A stretch of 64,000 bases of DNA from Streptomyces neyagawaensis (GTDB lineage Bacteria > Actinomycetota > Actinomycetes > Streptomycetales > Streptomycetaceae), in the NCBI RefSeq assembly GCF_023516595.1, contig NZ_JAMGBG010000097.1, positions 1 to 64,000 on the forward strand. Direction: 5' to 3'. The position numbers and the translations under genes were made by a program. Positions 49,855-58,611 of this stretch are shown piece by piece. Below the pieces are notes generated by a model, which was not told the origin of the DNA, ran no database searches, and saw nothing but the letters and a program-made list of their open reading frames with translations. The stretch's first letter is position 1, and the number at the start of each line of letters is the position of its first letter.

Positions 49855-51318
49855 TCAGTGCCGTGCCACCACCCGCAGGGTTTTGACCGACTGGTCGGCC
49901 GCGTCCGGGATGAGGACGCCGTGCTCGACGCCGCTGCGCAGGTAGTCGAGGACCGCGTCGGTGATCACCTCGCCGGGGGCGATCACGGGGACGCCCGGCG
50001 GGTACGGGCTGATCATCTCGGCGGCGATGCGGCCCGCCGCCCGCTCGGCGGGCACATGGTCGACCTCGGCGAAGAACGCGTCGCGCGGCAGCATCGCCTG
50101 CTCCAGCTCCAGTGCCGACGCCTCCGGCAGATGGACCGGCGGCTGCCGTTCGATGGTGTCGGCGCTCTCGACGAGGGCACGCAGGGAGTCGAGCAGGATC
50201 TTCTCGGTCCCGTCGTCGTCGGCGTGGGTGATCGAGGCGCTGATCCGGCAGGTGTCGGACCCGCCGACGTCCACGTGACGGTGGGTCCGCAGCCACTCGG
50301 CGGCCTGCATGCCGCTGATGCCCAGTTCCCGTACGTCGATGACCAGCTTCAGCGGGTCGAACTCGGCGGCGAGGCCCTCGTCGACAACCTCCCGACCCAT
50401 CGGCCGCAGGCCGGGCAGTTCACCCGCGGTGGCCCGGATCCGGTGGACGCGGCGCACCGCCGCCTCCAGCAGGTCGTGTCCCTGCTGGACCATCTGGCGG
50501 CGCCAGCCGTCGAGCGTCGCGAACACCAGCGACGAGGCGCTGGTGGTGCCGAGCAGGTCCTCGCGCTGTTTGAGGGCCTCCGGCGAGACCCGGTCGTACT
50601 GGAGGTGGAAGACGGAGCTCTGCTCCACGGCGCTGCCCATCTTGTGGACGCTGGTGACCACCAGGTCGGCCTCGGCGTCCATGCCCCAGGCGGGCAGCGC
50701 GGGGTGGAACGGCAGATGGGCGCCCCATGCCTCGTCGACGATGAGGGGGATGTCGTACTCGTGGCACACCCGGGCCACGCCCCGGATGTCGGCGCAGGTT
50801 CCCCAGTCGGTGGGGGTGATCAGCAGCATGCCCTTGGCGTCCGGGTGTTCCTCCAGACGGCGGCGTACGTCGTCCGGCTCCGGGGGGTGGGCGATGTGCC
50901 GTTCGGTGTCGAACTTGGGGTGGACCCAGATGGGTTCGACTCCATTGACGACGACGGCGGCGATCACGGACTTGTGGGCGTTGCGGGAGAGCAGCATCTT
51001 CTCGCCGGGGCCGGCCACGGAGAGCATGGCGGTCTTCACCGACAGGGAGCTGCCGCAGGTGGAGAAGAAGGCGTGCTCGGCGCCGACGGCGTCGGCCATC
51101 AGCTCCTGTGCCTGGCTGATGACGCCCTGGGACTGGCGGCGGTCGTCGAGCCCGTTGAGGGAGAGGACGTCGGAGCGGAAGACGTCGAGCCCGACGATCT
51201 CCGCGACTCGCGGGTCCACACCGCGGCCCTGCCGGTGTCCGGGCGGCCCGAACACCGTGTCGCCGCGTCGCCGGAACTCTTGCAGCGCCTCCAGCACGGG
51301 TACCCGCGAGTGGTCCAT
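49855..51318 (-). CDS. Orn/Lys/Arg decarboxylase-type PLP enzyme
   Basis: This fold-type I PLP decarboxylase of about 487 residues is close in length to Gram-positive SpeA/lysine-decarboxylase proteins. It has DVLSLNGLDDRRQSQG, the cofactor-binding AFFSTCGSSLSVKTA segment, an Asp in LIVDEAWGAH, and the Schiff-base Lys in SVHKMGS. The C-terminal domain has YPPGVPVIAPGE. It removes CO2 from a basic amino acid to give a diamine such as cadaverine, putrescine or agmatine; the exact substrate cannot be read here. GGAGGAG precedes ATG 51318. Confidence 0.92.
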   Translation of the reverse strand: MDHSRVPVLEALQEFRRRGDTVFGPPGHRQGRGVDPRVAEIVGLDVFRSDVLSLNGLDDRRQSQGVISQAQELMADAVGAEHAFFSTCGSSLSVKTAMLSVAGPGEKMLLSRNAHKSVIAAVVVNGVEPIWVHPKFDTERHIAHPPEPDDVRRRLEEHPDAKGMLLITPTDWGTCADIRGVARVCHEYDIPLIVDEAWGAHLPFHPALPAWGMDAEADLVVTSVHKMGSAVEQSSVFHLQYDRVSPEALKQREDLLGTTSASSLVFATLDGWRRQMVQQGHDLLEAAVRRVHRIRATAGELPGLRPMGREVVDEGLAAEFDPLKLVIDVRELGISGMQAAEWLRTHRHVDVGGSDTCRISASITHADDDGTEKILLDSLRALVESADTIERQPPVHLPEASALELEQAMLPRDAFFAEVDHVPAERAAGRIAAEMISPYPPGVPVIAPGEVITDAVLDYLRSGVEHGVLIPDAADQSVKTLRVVARH

Positions 51319-51451
51319 GGCTCCTCCAGATGGGGTCCCGTCCGCGCGGCACGCTCGGCACCGCGCACGTACACCCACCGGGTTGCACGTGCGGGGCCCT
51401 CGAAACGCGCCGATCACCGCATGGGCGGCCCTGCAGGGGCCGAAGGGTCGG

Positions 51452-52072
51452 TCATCGCCCGCCGCGGGCGGCCTTCACGAAGGCGGTGATCAGGGCGGGG
51501 TCCTTGACGCCTCGGCTCCGTTCGACGCCGCTGGACACGTCGACGCCCCAGGGCCGTGCCGTGTCGATGGCGTTCCGTACGTTGTCGGGGGTCAGGCCCC
51601 CGGCGAGGAGCCATTGGGCACCGGGGTCGGCCACCGGCATCCGGGACCAGTCCCAGGCCATGCCGGAGCCCGGTACGGGCGCGTCGAGCAGCAGCATGTC
51701 CTCGCCCATCTCGCCGCAGCACGGCACCGAGTCGCCGAACGCGGCGGCGCGGATCAGCGTGCGGCCGTCCGCCGCCAGCGCGTCGTAGTAGCCGCGGTCC
51801 TCCGATCCGTGCAGCTGGACGGCGCGGATGCCCGACTCGGCGGCCAGGGACCGTACGTCGTCCAGGCTCTCCCCGCGGAAGACCCCGACGGTGAGGATGT
51901 GCTCGGGGATCCGGCGGGACAGCCGGGCGGCGGTCGCCGCGTCGACGCGGCGCGGGCTGGCGGTGAGGACGAATCCGATGGCGTCGGCGCCCGCCTCGAC
52001 GGCCGCGTCGACGTCCTCCTCGGTCCGCAGCCCGCAGATCTTGATGAAAAGGGAGTCACTGGAGTTGCTCAC
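51452..52072 (-). CDS. trpF: Phosphoribosylanthranilate isomerase (TrpF)
   Basis: This TIM-barrel isomerase of about 206 residues catalyses the third step of tryptophan synthesis. Catalytic Cys13 is in FIKICGLRTEED and the catalytic Asp in MLLLDAPVPG. The phosphate-binding strands are WLLAGGLTPDNV and GVDVSSGVE. GTG 52072 is chosen; the first ATG in frame is at 52090. Streptomycetes normally lack TrpF and use the dual HisA/TrpF enzyme PriA, so a stand-alone copy is unusual. No other trp gene is adjacent; it sits between a decarboxylase and a PucR regulator, all on the minus strand. Confidence 0.93.
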   Translation of the reverse strand: MSNSSDSLFIKICGLRTEEDVDAAVEAGADAIGFVLTASPRRVDAATAARLSRRIPEHILTVGVFRGESLDDVRSLAAESGIRAVQLHGSEDRGYYDALAADGRTLIRAAAFGDSVPCCGEMGEDMLLLDAPVPGSGMAWDWSRMPVADPGAQWLLAGGLTPDNVRNAIDTARPWGVDVSSGVERSRGVKDPALITAFVKAARGGR

Positions 52073-52138
52073 CGCCCCAGACTGCCTCATCGGGGGCGCC
52101 CACGGGACCGCGACCTGCCTGTCCGGAGGGTGTGCGGC

Positions 52139-53353
52139 TCAGTCCCACGCCCCGGACAGCCGCCGGGTGACGACCGTGCTGAGGACGCGGACCCCCCGGG
52201 TGGAGCCGGGGTCGATGCCGGTGAGTTCCCGTACCCGGCGCAGGCGGTAGTCCAGGGTGCGGGTGTGCACGTTGAGGGCGGCGGCCGTGGCACCGCGGTG
52301 CATGTCGTGGCGGTAGTACGCGTCGAGGGTGACGAGGAGGTCGGGGCCCGGCTCCAGCCGCCCCACCAGCGCGCGGAGCCACGCGTCGACGAACGGTACG
52401 TCCGCGACGGCGACCTCGGTGAACACATCGGCCACGGTGTACGGCCGCAGCCGCTCGGACACCGGGCGCAGCGGGGCCGCCCGGCTGACCCGCCGGGCCC
52501 GGTCGAGGGCGTCGGCCAGCTCGGAGACCGGCGCGGCGGCGGTGCCGACGGCACAGGGCCGGCCGAGGGCCCGGGCGAGGTCCCGTACGGGGGTGGCGAC
52601 GAGGTCGGGCACGGAGTGCGCCGGCGTGGTCTCGGCGAGGTCCCGGGACAACGGCACCAGGACGATCAGTTCACCGTCCTTTTCACCGCTCTCGGTGGAG
52701 CGGGTGACCAGTACGTGGTGGGTTTTCACCAGTATCTCGATGTCGGGGTCCAGGGTGCTGTCGTCGGCGGGGCGGCCGGGGGCCCGGATCACCGTCACCG
52801 CGCAGAATTCGGGCAGTTCCGTGTCCGTGACGGCGGCGAGTTCGGCCGCCATGGGATCACCGGTGAGCAGTGACCGGGCCAGCAGGTCGATTTGCTCGAC
52901 GTACGGCAAACGGCGTCGCATTACCGTCACGAAACCCTGCCGGTAGGCGCTTATTCCCCGCTCTCCCTGCGGGGCGAACCAGCTCATCATCCGCATGAGT
53001 TCTTCCACTCCGCTGCCGCGCTGCGCCTCGATCGCCTCGTTGATCTCACGCAGCATGAGCGCGGTGTGCAGGCGCAGTACTTGCTGTCGCGAAGAGGGTG
53101 ACATTCCCGCATCGGCCCGCACCTCGCCCATCAGAGAGATGGAGTCGAGGTCGGTGTCGCTCAACTCGTCGTTGTCCGGGGAGAGTTCTACGGTACGCCG
53201 CCGCAGCCACACCGCGTACTCCAGCGTCTCGGCCCTGGCTCGCCGGTTCGTGTCCAGGATCGCGAACTCCGGAATCTCACGCGCGTACGTCTCGACCTCC
53301 CGGCGGGCGTTGGTCGACGCCTGCCGGGCCAGCTCGGCGAAGAGGCTCCCCAT
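52139..53353 (-). CDS. PucR-family transcriptional regulator
   Basis: This regulator of about 404 residues has a C-terminal PucR-type helix-turn-helix: LLVTLDAYYRHDMHRGATAAALNVHTRTLDYRLRRVRELTGIDP. The N-terminal two thirds are helical and include a GGDEF-like mid region characteristic of CdaR/PucR proteins (AVTVIRAPGRP and VPLSRD segments). Such proteins often regulate purine, polyamine or other nitrogen metabolism. ATG 53353 is used. Direct repeats upstream (53411-53468) are plausible binding sites. It lies upstream of trpF on the same strand with a 66-bp gap. Confidence 0.9.
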   Translation of the reverse strand: MGSLFAELARQASTNARREVETYAREIPEFAILDTNRRARAETLEYAVWLRRRTVELSPDNDELSDTDLDSISLMGEVRADAGMSPSSRQQVLRLHTALMLREINEAIEAQRGSGVEELMRMMSWFAPQGERGISAYRQGFVTVMRRRLPYVEQIDLLARSLLTGDPMAAELAAVTDTELPEFCAVTVIRAPGRPADDSTLDPDIEILVKTHHVLVTRSTESGEKDGELIVLVPLSRDLAETTPAHSVPDLVATPVRDLARALGRPCAVGTAAAPVSELADALDRARRVSRAAPLRPVSERLRPYTVADVFTEVAVADVPFVDAWLRALVGRLEPGPDLLVTLDAYYRHDMHRGATAAALNVHTRTLDYRLRRVRELTGIDPGSTRGVRVLSTVVTRRLSGAWD

Positions 53354-53653
53354 GGCAGGAGCATCCCATTCCGCCGGAACCGGCCGACAGACCGGTTCCG
53401 GACCCCTTCATCACTGTGCGCAAAGCCGAAGCCGGGATACCTACGGCGCTTTTGTCACAGTGCGCAAAATTCCCGGATCAGGGCGTTCTCGCCCATCGAC
53501 TCCACTTGTGGAGGCACTGTGAAGTCGGCTTAATGGGGACCGATTCCGGCCCGCGGCCCGCAATCACCGGGGGAATCAATACGGATTCGGTCCGGAAATC
53601 TCTCAGCCTGCGCGCCGGGTGCCGGCGCACCACCGAAACGGGAGGGACACACC
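53354..53653. promoter_or_regulatory. Divergent intergenic region with TCACnGTGCGCAAA direct repeats
   Basis: TCACTGTGCGCAAA at 53411-53424 and TCACAGTGCGCAAA at 53455-53468 are direct repeats 44 bp apart (about four helical turns) differing in one base. They lie between the PucR gene and the DUF4394 gene. The second copy sits inside TTTTGtcacagtgcgCAAAA, a weak inverted repeat. These are candidate PucR sites. No gene is supported here. Confidence 0.6.
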
Positions 53654-54529
53654 GTGAAAGCGAGTATCCGAAAGAGAATCGCGGCGGCGGCAGCGGTCAT
53701 GGCCACGTCGACGGCGCTGCTGCTGAGCGCTCCGGGCTCCGCCTCGGCCGCCCCCGCCGCCGTGCCCAGCCTGCGGGCGTTCGGGATCACCGGCGACGGC
53801 ACGGTGATGGCCACGTTCACGACCGACCGCCCCGACATCCTCAACTGGGTCAGGGCCGTCGTCGGGCTCAGCGGTGACACGGCCCTGGTCGGCATCGACT
53901 TCCGGGTGCAGGACGGACTGCTGTACGGGGTCGGCAACAAGGGCGGCATCTACACGATCAAGATCCCGACGACCGGCCAGGACGTCGTGGTCACCAAGGT
54001 GTCCCAGCTCCAGTACGCGCTGAACGGCACCACGTTCGGCGTCGACTTCAACCCGGCGGCCGACCGGCTGCGGGTGATCAGCGACAACGGCCAGAACCTG
54101 CGGCACAACCTGAACGACCACTCGACCATCCAGGACCTGAACCTCACCACCCCGCCCACCGAGGGCACGACCAAGGGTGTCACCGCCGCCGCCTACACGA
54201 ACAACGACCTCAACGCGGCCACCGCGACGACGCTGTTCGACGTCAACACGAACACCGACCAGGTCGTGATCCAGTCCCCCGCCAACAACGGCACGCTCGC
54301 CCCGACCGGCAGCCTCGGCGTCGATGCCCAGCTGAAGGCCGGCATGGACATCTACAGCACCCTGAGCGGCGGGCGGACGGTCGACAACGCCGCCTTCGCC
54401 TCCCTCACCCCGTCGGGTGCGAGCACCCCGACGCTCTACACCGTCGAACTCCTCACCGGCCAGGCGACCCCGATCCGTCAGTTCCCGCTCAACATCACGG
54501 ATCTGGCGATCAGCCTCACCGGCAGCTGA
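53654..54529 (+). CDS. Secreted DUF4394-domain protein
   Basis: This secreted protein of about 291 residues has a signal peptide of about 33 residues ending ASAAPA. The body matches the DUF4394 pattern: LVGIDFRVQDGLLYGVGNKGGIYTI, GTTFGVDFNPAADRLRVISDNGQNLRHN and ATTLFDVNTNTDQVVIQSP, suggesting a beta-propeller-like fold. The function is unknown. GTG 53654 follows GGAGGG. It ends 16 bp from the convergent LytR-CpsA-Psr gene, with no room for a terminator hairpin. Confidence 0.9.
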   Translation: MKASIRKRIAAAAAVMATSTALLLSAPGSASAAPAAVPSLRAFGITGDGTVMATFTTDRPDILNWVRAVVGLSGDTALVGIDFRVQDGLLYGVGNKGGIYTIKIPTTGQDVVVTKVSQLQYALNGTTFGVDFNPAADRLRVISDNGQNLRHNLNDHSTIQDLNLTTPPTEGTTKGVTAAAYTNNDLNAATATTLFDVNTNTDQVVIQSPANNGTLAPTGSLGVDAQLKAGMDIYSTLSGGRTVDNAAFASLTPSGASTPTLYTVELLTGQATPIRQFPLNITDLAISLTGS

Positions 54530-54545
54530 CCCCTCCCCGTCCGGG

Positions 54546-56000
54546 TCACCGCAGGGTGGCGGGGTCGAGGTCCGTTCCGACGACGAGGGTGACCACGCCC
54601 CGCGCGGCGCCCGCGTCCTCGGCGGCCCGGACGTCGGGCAGGCGCGAGGTGAGGACCTTCGCCTGCTTCGCCAGGTCCTGCGGGTAGGTGACCGTCGTCT
54701 TCGCGGTGGTCTCGGGGGCGTTGCCCGTACCGACGACGGTGATCCCGGCCGCGCGCAGCTTCTCGGCGACGGCGGCGGCGCGCCCCGTGACCCCGGTGCC
54801 GTTGAGGACCTGGACCCGTACGTTCGAGGCGTAGACGAGGCCCTCCTTGGCCCGGGTCTGGAACTGCTTCTTGTCGACCTCGCGGTCCTTGGCGAGAGCG
54901 GTGAACAGGTCGGCCGCGTAGGGGTACTGCCAGACGACGTTGGCGCGATCGCTCGGGACGTCCGCCTCGCGGGGGTAGTTGGGAACCGTCAGGAAGGTCA
55001 ACCGGTCGCTGGGGATGCCCTTCAGTTCGGAGGCGAGGTCGTACAGCGGGTCGATGCCCGCGAGATCCTCGTCCGTGGTGAGGGACTTGGTGGCGGACTG
55101 CATGAAGTCGTACAGCGCGCCGGGGCTGGTCAGTTTGGACTTCGCCTTGGCGGCGAGGGCCTCCATGAACTCCTGCTGGCGTCCGATGCGCCCGATGTCG
55201 GTGCCGTCGCCGACGGCGTAGCGGGTGCGGACGTAGCCGAGGGCGGTCTCGCCCTTGACGGTCTGGCAGCCGGGTTCCATGTCGAGGAGGGCGTTCTCGT
55301 CGTGGATGGCCTGCTCGGGGCAGACCTCTATGCCCTCCAGGGCGTCGACCATCCCCTTGAAGCCGGAGAAGTCGACGGACATGAAGTGGTCGATGCGCAG
55401 CCCGGTGTTGGCCTCGACCGTCCGGATCGAGCAGGCGGCGGCCCCGGCGACCTCGCCGGTGGAGCCGCCGATCGCGAACGCCTCGTTGATCTTGGCCCGG
55501 TGCGGGCCCGAGGTGCCGCCGCCGCCTTTCTCGCACGCCGATATCTCGACCCACGAGTCACGGGGGAACGACACCACGGTCGCCCACTTCCGGTCCGCGG
55601 GGATGTGCAGCACCATCAGCGTGTCCGACTGCATGGTGGTCAGGTTCCGGCCGTACTTGGCGTTCTTCCCGTCACGGCTGTCCGAGCCCACGACCATGAT
55701 GTTCTTGGACCCGGGGCTGAGGTTCACCGGACGGTTCCCGCCGAGCTTGTCGTCGACGTCGGCGGCCGTGATGTTGTCGTCGAGGTCCTTGTACACCCAG
55801 GCGCCGACCCCCGCGACACCGAGCACGACCACCGCGGACACGCCCGCGACCCAGCCGACGATCCTGCCCCGCCGTGTGAGCCGCGTTCCCCCGCTCCCGA
55901 TCCCGGCACGCCGCCTTCCCGTACCACCCACCGGCGTTCCCCCCGCCTCGGCCGCACCCGGCCGGTCGACTGACTCTCCACGCCCGGCACTTGTGATCAC
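54546..56000 (-). CDS. LytR-CpsA-Psr (LCP) family protein with LytR_C domain
   Basis: This membrane-anchored wall-polymer ligase has about 484 residues. It has a cytoplasmic basic N-terminus, one TM helix (IVGWVAGVSAVVVLGVAGVGAWVY), the LCP domain (NIMVVGSDSRDG, TLMVLHIPADRKWATVVSFPRDSWVEI, GYVRTRYAVGDGTDIGRIGRQQEFM with the conserved Arg residues) and a C-terminal LytR_C domain (VRVQVLNGTGVTGRA). It attaches secondary polymers such as teichoic acids to peptidoglycan. GTG 56000 is chosen. A TAGAGT -10-like element is 12 bp upstream, so the leader would be very short. Confidence 0.92.
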   Translation of the reverse strand: MITSAGRGESVDRPGAAEAGGTPVGGTGRRRAGIGSGGTRLTRRGRIVGWVAGVSAVVVLGVAGVGAWVYKDLDDNITAADVDDKLGGNRPVNLSPGSKNIMVVGSDSRDGKNAKYGRNLTTMQSDTLMVLHIPADRKWATVVSFPRDSWVEISACEKGGGGTSGPHRAKINEAFAIGGSTGEVAGAAACSIRTVEANTGLRIDHFMSVDFSGFKGMVDALEGIEVCPEQAIHDENALLDMEPGCQTVKGETALGYVRTRYAVGDGTDIGRIGRQQEFMEALAAKAKSKLTSPGALYDFMQSATKSLTTDEDLAGIDPLYDLASELKGIPSDRLTFLTVPNYPREADVPSDRANVVWQYPYAADLFTALAKDREVDKKQFQTRAKEGLVYASNVRVQVLNGTGVTGRAAAVAEKLRAAGITVVGTGNAPETTAKTTVTYPQDLAKQAKVLTSRLPDVRAAEDAGAARGVVTLVVGTDLDPATLR

Positions 56001-56087
56001 CGAACCCGAGGACTCTATCCCTGGAGAGATACGCAAGGACGCCCAACTCGGCTCACCCACCCCGCCGGCCACGCCCCGGTGCGGGGC

Positions 56088-56597
56088 TCAGCCGCAGATC
56101 TGGCGGCCCCACTCGCCGTACGGGTAGCCCGTGTTGACACCTGTGTCGGCGCTGCCGGTGCCGCAGGAGCGGGTGTTGGGGGTGTAGACCATAAGGCTCC
56201 ACTGATAGGGCTCGCCCGCGGCCACGTTGCCGCGGCCCACGGTCAGGGCCGGGCCGTCGGCGCCGGCGGGGCGGGTGATCTCCGCGTTGTTGCGGCAGGG
56301 ATGCCCGCTGCAACTGGTGGTGTTGGACTGGACGCGGATCCACTGTGTCAGGCAGGTGTTGCTGTAGCGCATCTCGATGGTGCCGACCTGACGGGTCGTG
56401 CCGGGCAGATAGAGGGGCGCGGAGGCGAGGGTCTTGGCGTTCGAGGCGCAGCCCGTGGCCGCCGGGTCTGCGCCGTCATAAGGGCTGGCGGCATGGGCGG
56501 GGGAAGCGCCCTGCACGGTGAAGACTGTCGCGAAGGCGGCTGCGACGAACGCCATCGCCAGCGTCTTGCGGCGGCCGCCGCTGTTCAACTCGAGCAT
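56088..56597 (-). CDS. Small secreted DUF2690 protein
   Basis: This secreted protein of about 169 residues has a signal peptide ending ASPAHA. The mature part YDGADPAATGCASNAKTLA, then GTIEMRYSNTCLTQWIRV, matches DUF2690. It has paired Cys residues that could form disulfides. Streptomycetes carry many of these small proteins of unknown role. It is followed on the same strand by the LCP gene. Confidence 0.88.
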   Translation of the reverse strand: MLELNSGGRRKTLAMAFVAAAFATVFTVQGASPAHAASPYDGADPAATGCASNAKTLASAPLYLPGTTRQVGTIEMRYSNTCLTQWIRVQSNTTSCSGHPCRNNAEITRPAGADGPALTVGRGNVAAGEPYQWSLMVYTPNTRSCGTGSADTGVNTGYPYGEWGRQICG

Positions 56598-56665
56598 GTC
56601 GTGTGTCCCATTCCGATCGTCGGGTTCCTGGTCGTGTGTTCATGGCCCTGGAACTGCCAGGGACT

Positions 56666-57865
56666 TCAGCACAGGCGGACATCCGGCAGTTGGTTGTCCG
56701 GATGGCTGATGTAGATGTTGGAGATGTAGCCGCCGTACTGGGGCAGATACGCCCACCAGTCGTTGGTGTACGGGGGAACGGAGACGGACTGGCCCTTCTT
56801 CTGGCAGCCCACCAGTACCTCCACTCCGGCGGGCAGTCGGGTCAGCGCGTTGTTCCCGATGCGCGGTTCACTGCGGACAGCGACCTCGGAACTCCACGTT
56901 CCGTACCACTTTCCGGTCGGCGCGACGCCACCGGGAACATGCAGCGAACGGGTCAGTCGACCGATGTCGGTGTATGCCTTCCCGTAGGACGTACCTGCCT
57001 GGTGCTGGGTGAAGACGGCCACGATGGAGCGGTCCCCGGCCCCGACGGTGCCGGTGGAGTGCAGGACCGGGCGGGTCAGGTCCACGGCCGCGGCGGCGGC
57101 GGGCTCGGCATCCGTCGCCGTCCCGGCCGGGACGGTGCTCGCGGGGCCGCACGTGCCCTCCGGGTACGAGTCGCCCGACCAGCCCTGCTTCACGGCCCAG
57201 GGGCGCTTGAAGGCGCCGGCGATGCCGAAGTGCTGGTCGAACTTGTCCGACGCGCAGCGGGTCGACTGACGCAGGTTGTCCATGATGAAGGTGCGTACGG
57301 ACGTGGGGGCCTTTTCCAGGATGTAGCGGTAGACCGTCACCGTGTCGCGGGCCGACATGGCGGTGTAGCCCCAGTAATTCGGGTCGGCGGGGGGCTCCGT
57401 GTCGCTCAGTTCGAGGTTGTCGCGCATACGGGTGACGATCGATGTGGAGCCGTGGTTCGACCAGTAGGAGTTGGCCGCGTCGTCGTCGCTGCCGCGGAGC
57501 ATGGGTTCCAGCCAGGCACGGTCGGCGGCCGGAACAGGGGAGCCGGGGTCTCGGTTCCAGAAGTAGTCCAGGACCATCAGCAGTTTGACGATCGAGGCCG
57601 AACGGAATTGCGTGCCCGCGTTCAGCTGCTCGGTGAAACTGCCGGTCCGCCGGTCGAAGACGGCGACCCCGGCGGTGACACCGACGGGCACGACGGCGCT
57701 TGTACGTGCGGCGGCCGAGGGGGCGTCGGGTCGTGCCGGGGCGGCGGCAGCCGAAGGGGAGAACACGGCGCCGACGAGGGTCAGGGAGAGGAACGCCGTG
57801 ACCGTGGAGAGAAGACTCCTGTGTCTGCGACCCGTGGTGGCCTTGGTGGAGGCGGTGCAGCGCAT
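56666..57865 (-). CDS. Secreted serine hydrolase, class A beta-lactamase-like, with SH3-like tail
   Basis: This secreted protein of about 399 residues has a signal peptide (about 18-42). The penicillin-binding fold has the SxxK motif at Ser91-Lys94 (RSASIVKLLM), a SDDDAAN segment that may serve as the SDN motif, and VKQGWSG in place of KTG. The C-terminal 75 residues (GTWSSEVAVRSEPRIGNNALTRLPAGVEVLVGC, then YTNDWWAYLPQYGGYISNIYI) look like a bacterial SH3 cell-wall-binding domain. It may be a DD-peptidase-like or regulatory wall protein rather than a true beta-lactamase. ATG 57865 is used; GTG 57883 is in frame. Confidence 0.85.
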   Translation of the reverse strand: MRCTASTKATTGRRHRSLLSTVTAFLSLTLVGAVFSPSAAAAPARPDAPSAAARTSAVVPVGVTAGVAVFDRRTGSFTEQLNAGTQFRSASIVKLLMVLDYFWNRDPGSPVPAADRAWLEPMLRGSDDDAANSYWSNHGSTSIVTRMRDNLELSDTEPPADPNYWGYTAMSARDTVTVYRYILEKAPTSVRTFIMDNLRQSTRCASDKFDQHFGIAGAFKRPWAVKQGWSGDSYPEGTCGPASTVPAGTATDAEPAAAAAVDLTRPVLHSTGTVGAGDRSIVAVFTQHQAGTSYGKAYTDIGRLTRSLHVPGGVAPTGKWYGTWSSEVAVRSEPRIGNNALTRLPAGVEVLVGCQKKGQSVSVPPYTNDWWAYLPQYGGYISNIYISHPDNQLPDVRLC

Positions 57866-57988
57866 ATCGTCATCGACCTTCACGTGAGGAGAGGGCAGGG
57901 CGCGGCCAGGTGCGTGGGGTGACATCGGCGACCGTGGCGCGGGTCGCGCGCCCGTCGGGGACGCGCGACCCTGCTGTTCCGCCGCGTG

Positions 57989-58399
57989 TCAGGGGCACTG
58001 GCGGATCTGCTGCTTCCAGACGTCGGGGTTGCCCGTGTTCAGGTACCAGTCGTTGACGTAGCCCCAGCGGCTGTTGGGGAGCTCGATGGACATCCAGTAG
58101 CGGTAGTTGGCGTTGTCGTAGGCCCCGTCGCCGAGCTTCCAGCAGGACAGGCCGACCTCGTCGCCGTTGTACAGCCTGCTGTAGGCGGGCTCGATGGACT
58201 CGTAGTCGTAGCCGGGGCCCCGGCGCACCAGCAGATACGAGCCCGGGTCAATGCCGGTGACCGTGGTGCAGGAAATCCGGCTGCCGGACCTCTCGCACTG
58301 GTGGATCGCGGCGTTCGCAGGTGTCGCCGTACCCAGGAGCGCCGCCACGGCGACCGCCGTGCTCGCCGTGGCCAGCGTTTTTCCGCGTCCCATGCGCAT
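57989..58399 (-). CDS. Small secreted SH3-like protein
   Basis: This secreted protein of about 136 residues has a signal peptide MRMGRGKTLATASTAVAVAA ending ANA. The mature part has the same SH3-like layout as the tail of the neighbouring serine hydrolase: SYLLVRRGPGYDY, YNGDEVGLSCW, SRWGYVNDWYLNTG. It lacks any catalytic domain. An AAAGGG ribosome site precedes the ATG. It probably binds cell-wall material. Confidence 0.85.
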   Translation of the reverse strand: MRMGRGKTLATASTAVAVAALLGTATPANAAIHQCERSGSRISCTTVTGIDPGSYLLVRRGPGYDYESIEPAYSRLYNGDEVGLSCWKLGDGAYDNANYRYWMSIELPNSRWGYVNDWYLNTGNPDVWKQQIRQCP

Positions 58400-58611
58400 G
58401 TCGGGTGTGCCCTTTCGTTTCACTTCAGTACCGCACCGAAGCTTGCCGACCCGCGCCCCGCAACCGCCCTCCCTTTCGGTCAGGACCGAAACCCGCTGGT
58501 CGCGGCCTGTGGCCATGTGCTGCACAAGCGCCGATCAGCTCCCGGCGGCAAGCTCGACCCCAACGCGGCGCACCCGTCGAGGACTGACGTCGCGTCCGTG
58601 CGACCGGGCCG

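Noticed and set aside
49855..53353. A conventional trp biosynthesis operon around trpF
   Set aside because: No trpC, trpD, trpE, trpA or trpB gene is adjacent. The neighbours are a decarboxylase and a PucR regulator.
56666..57865. Straightforward beta-lactamase resistance gene
   Set aside because: The KTG triad is replaced by KQG and the protein carries an SH3-like wall-binding tail, so a wall-related role is at least as likely.
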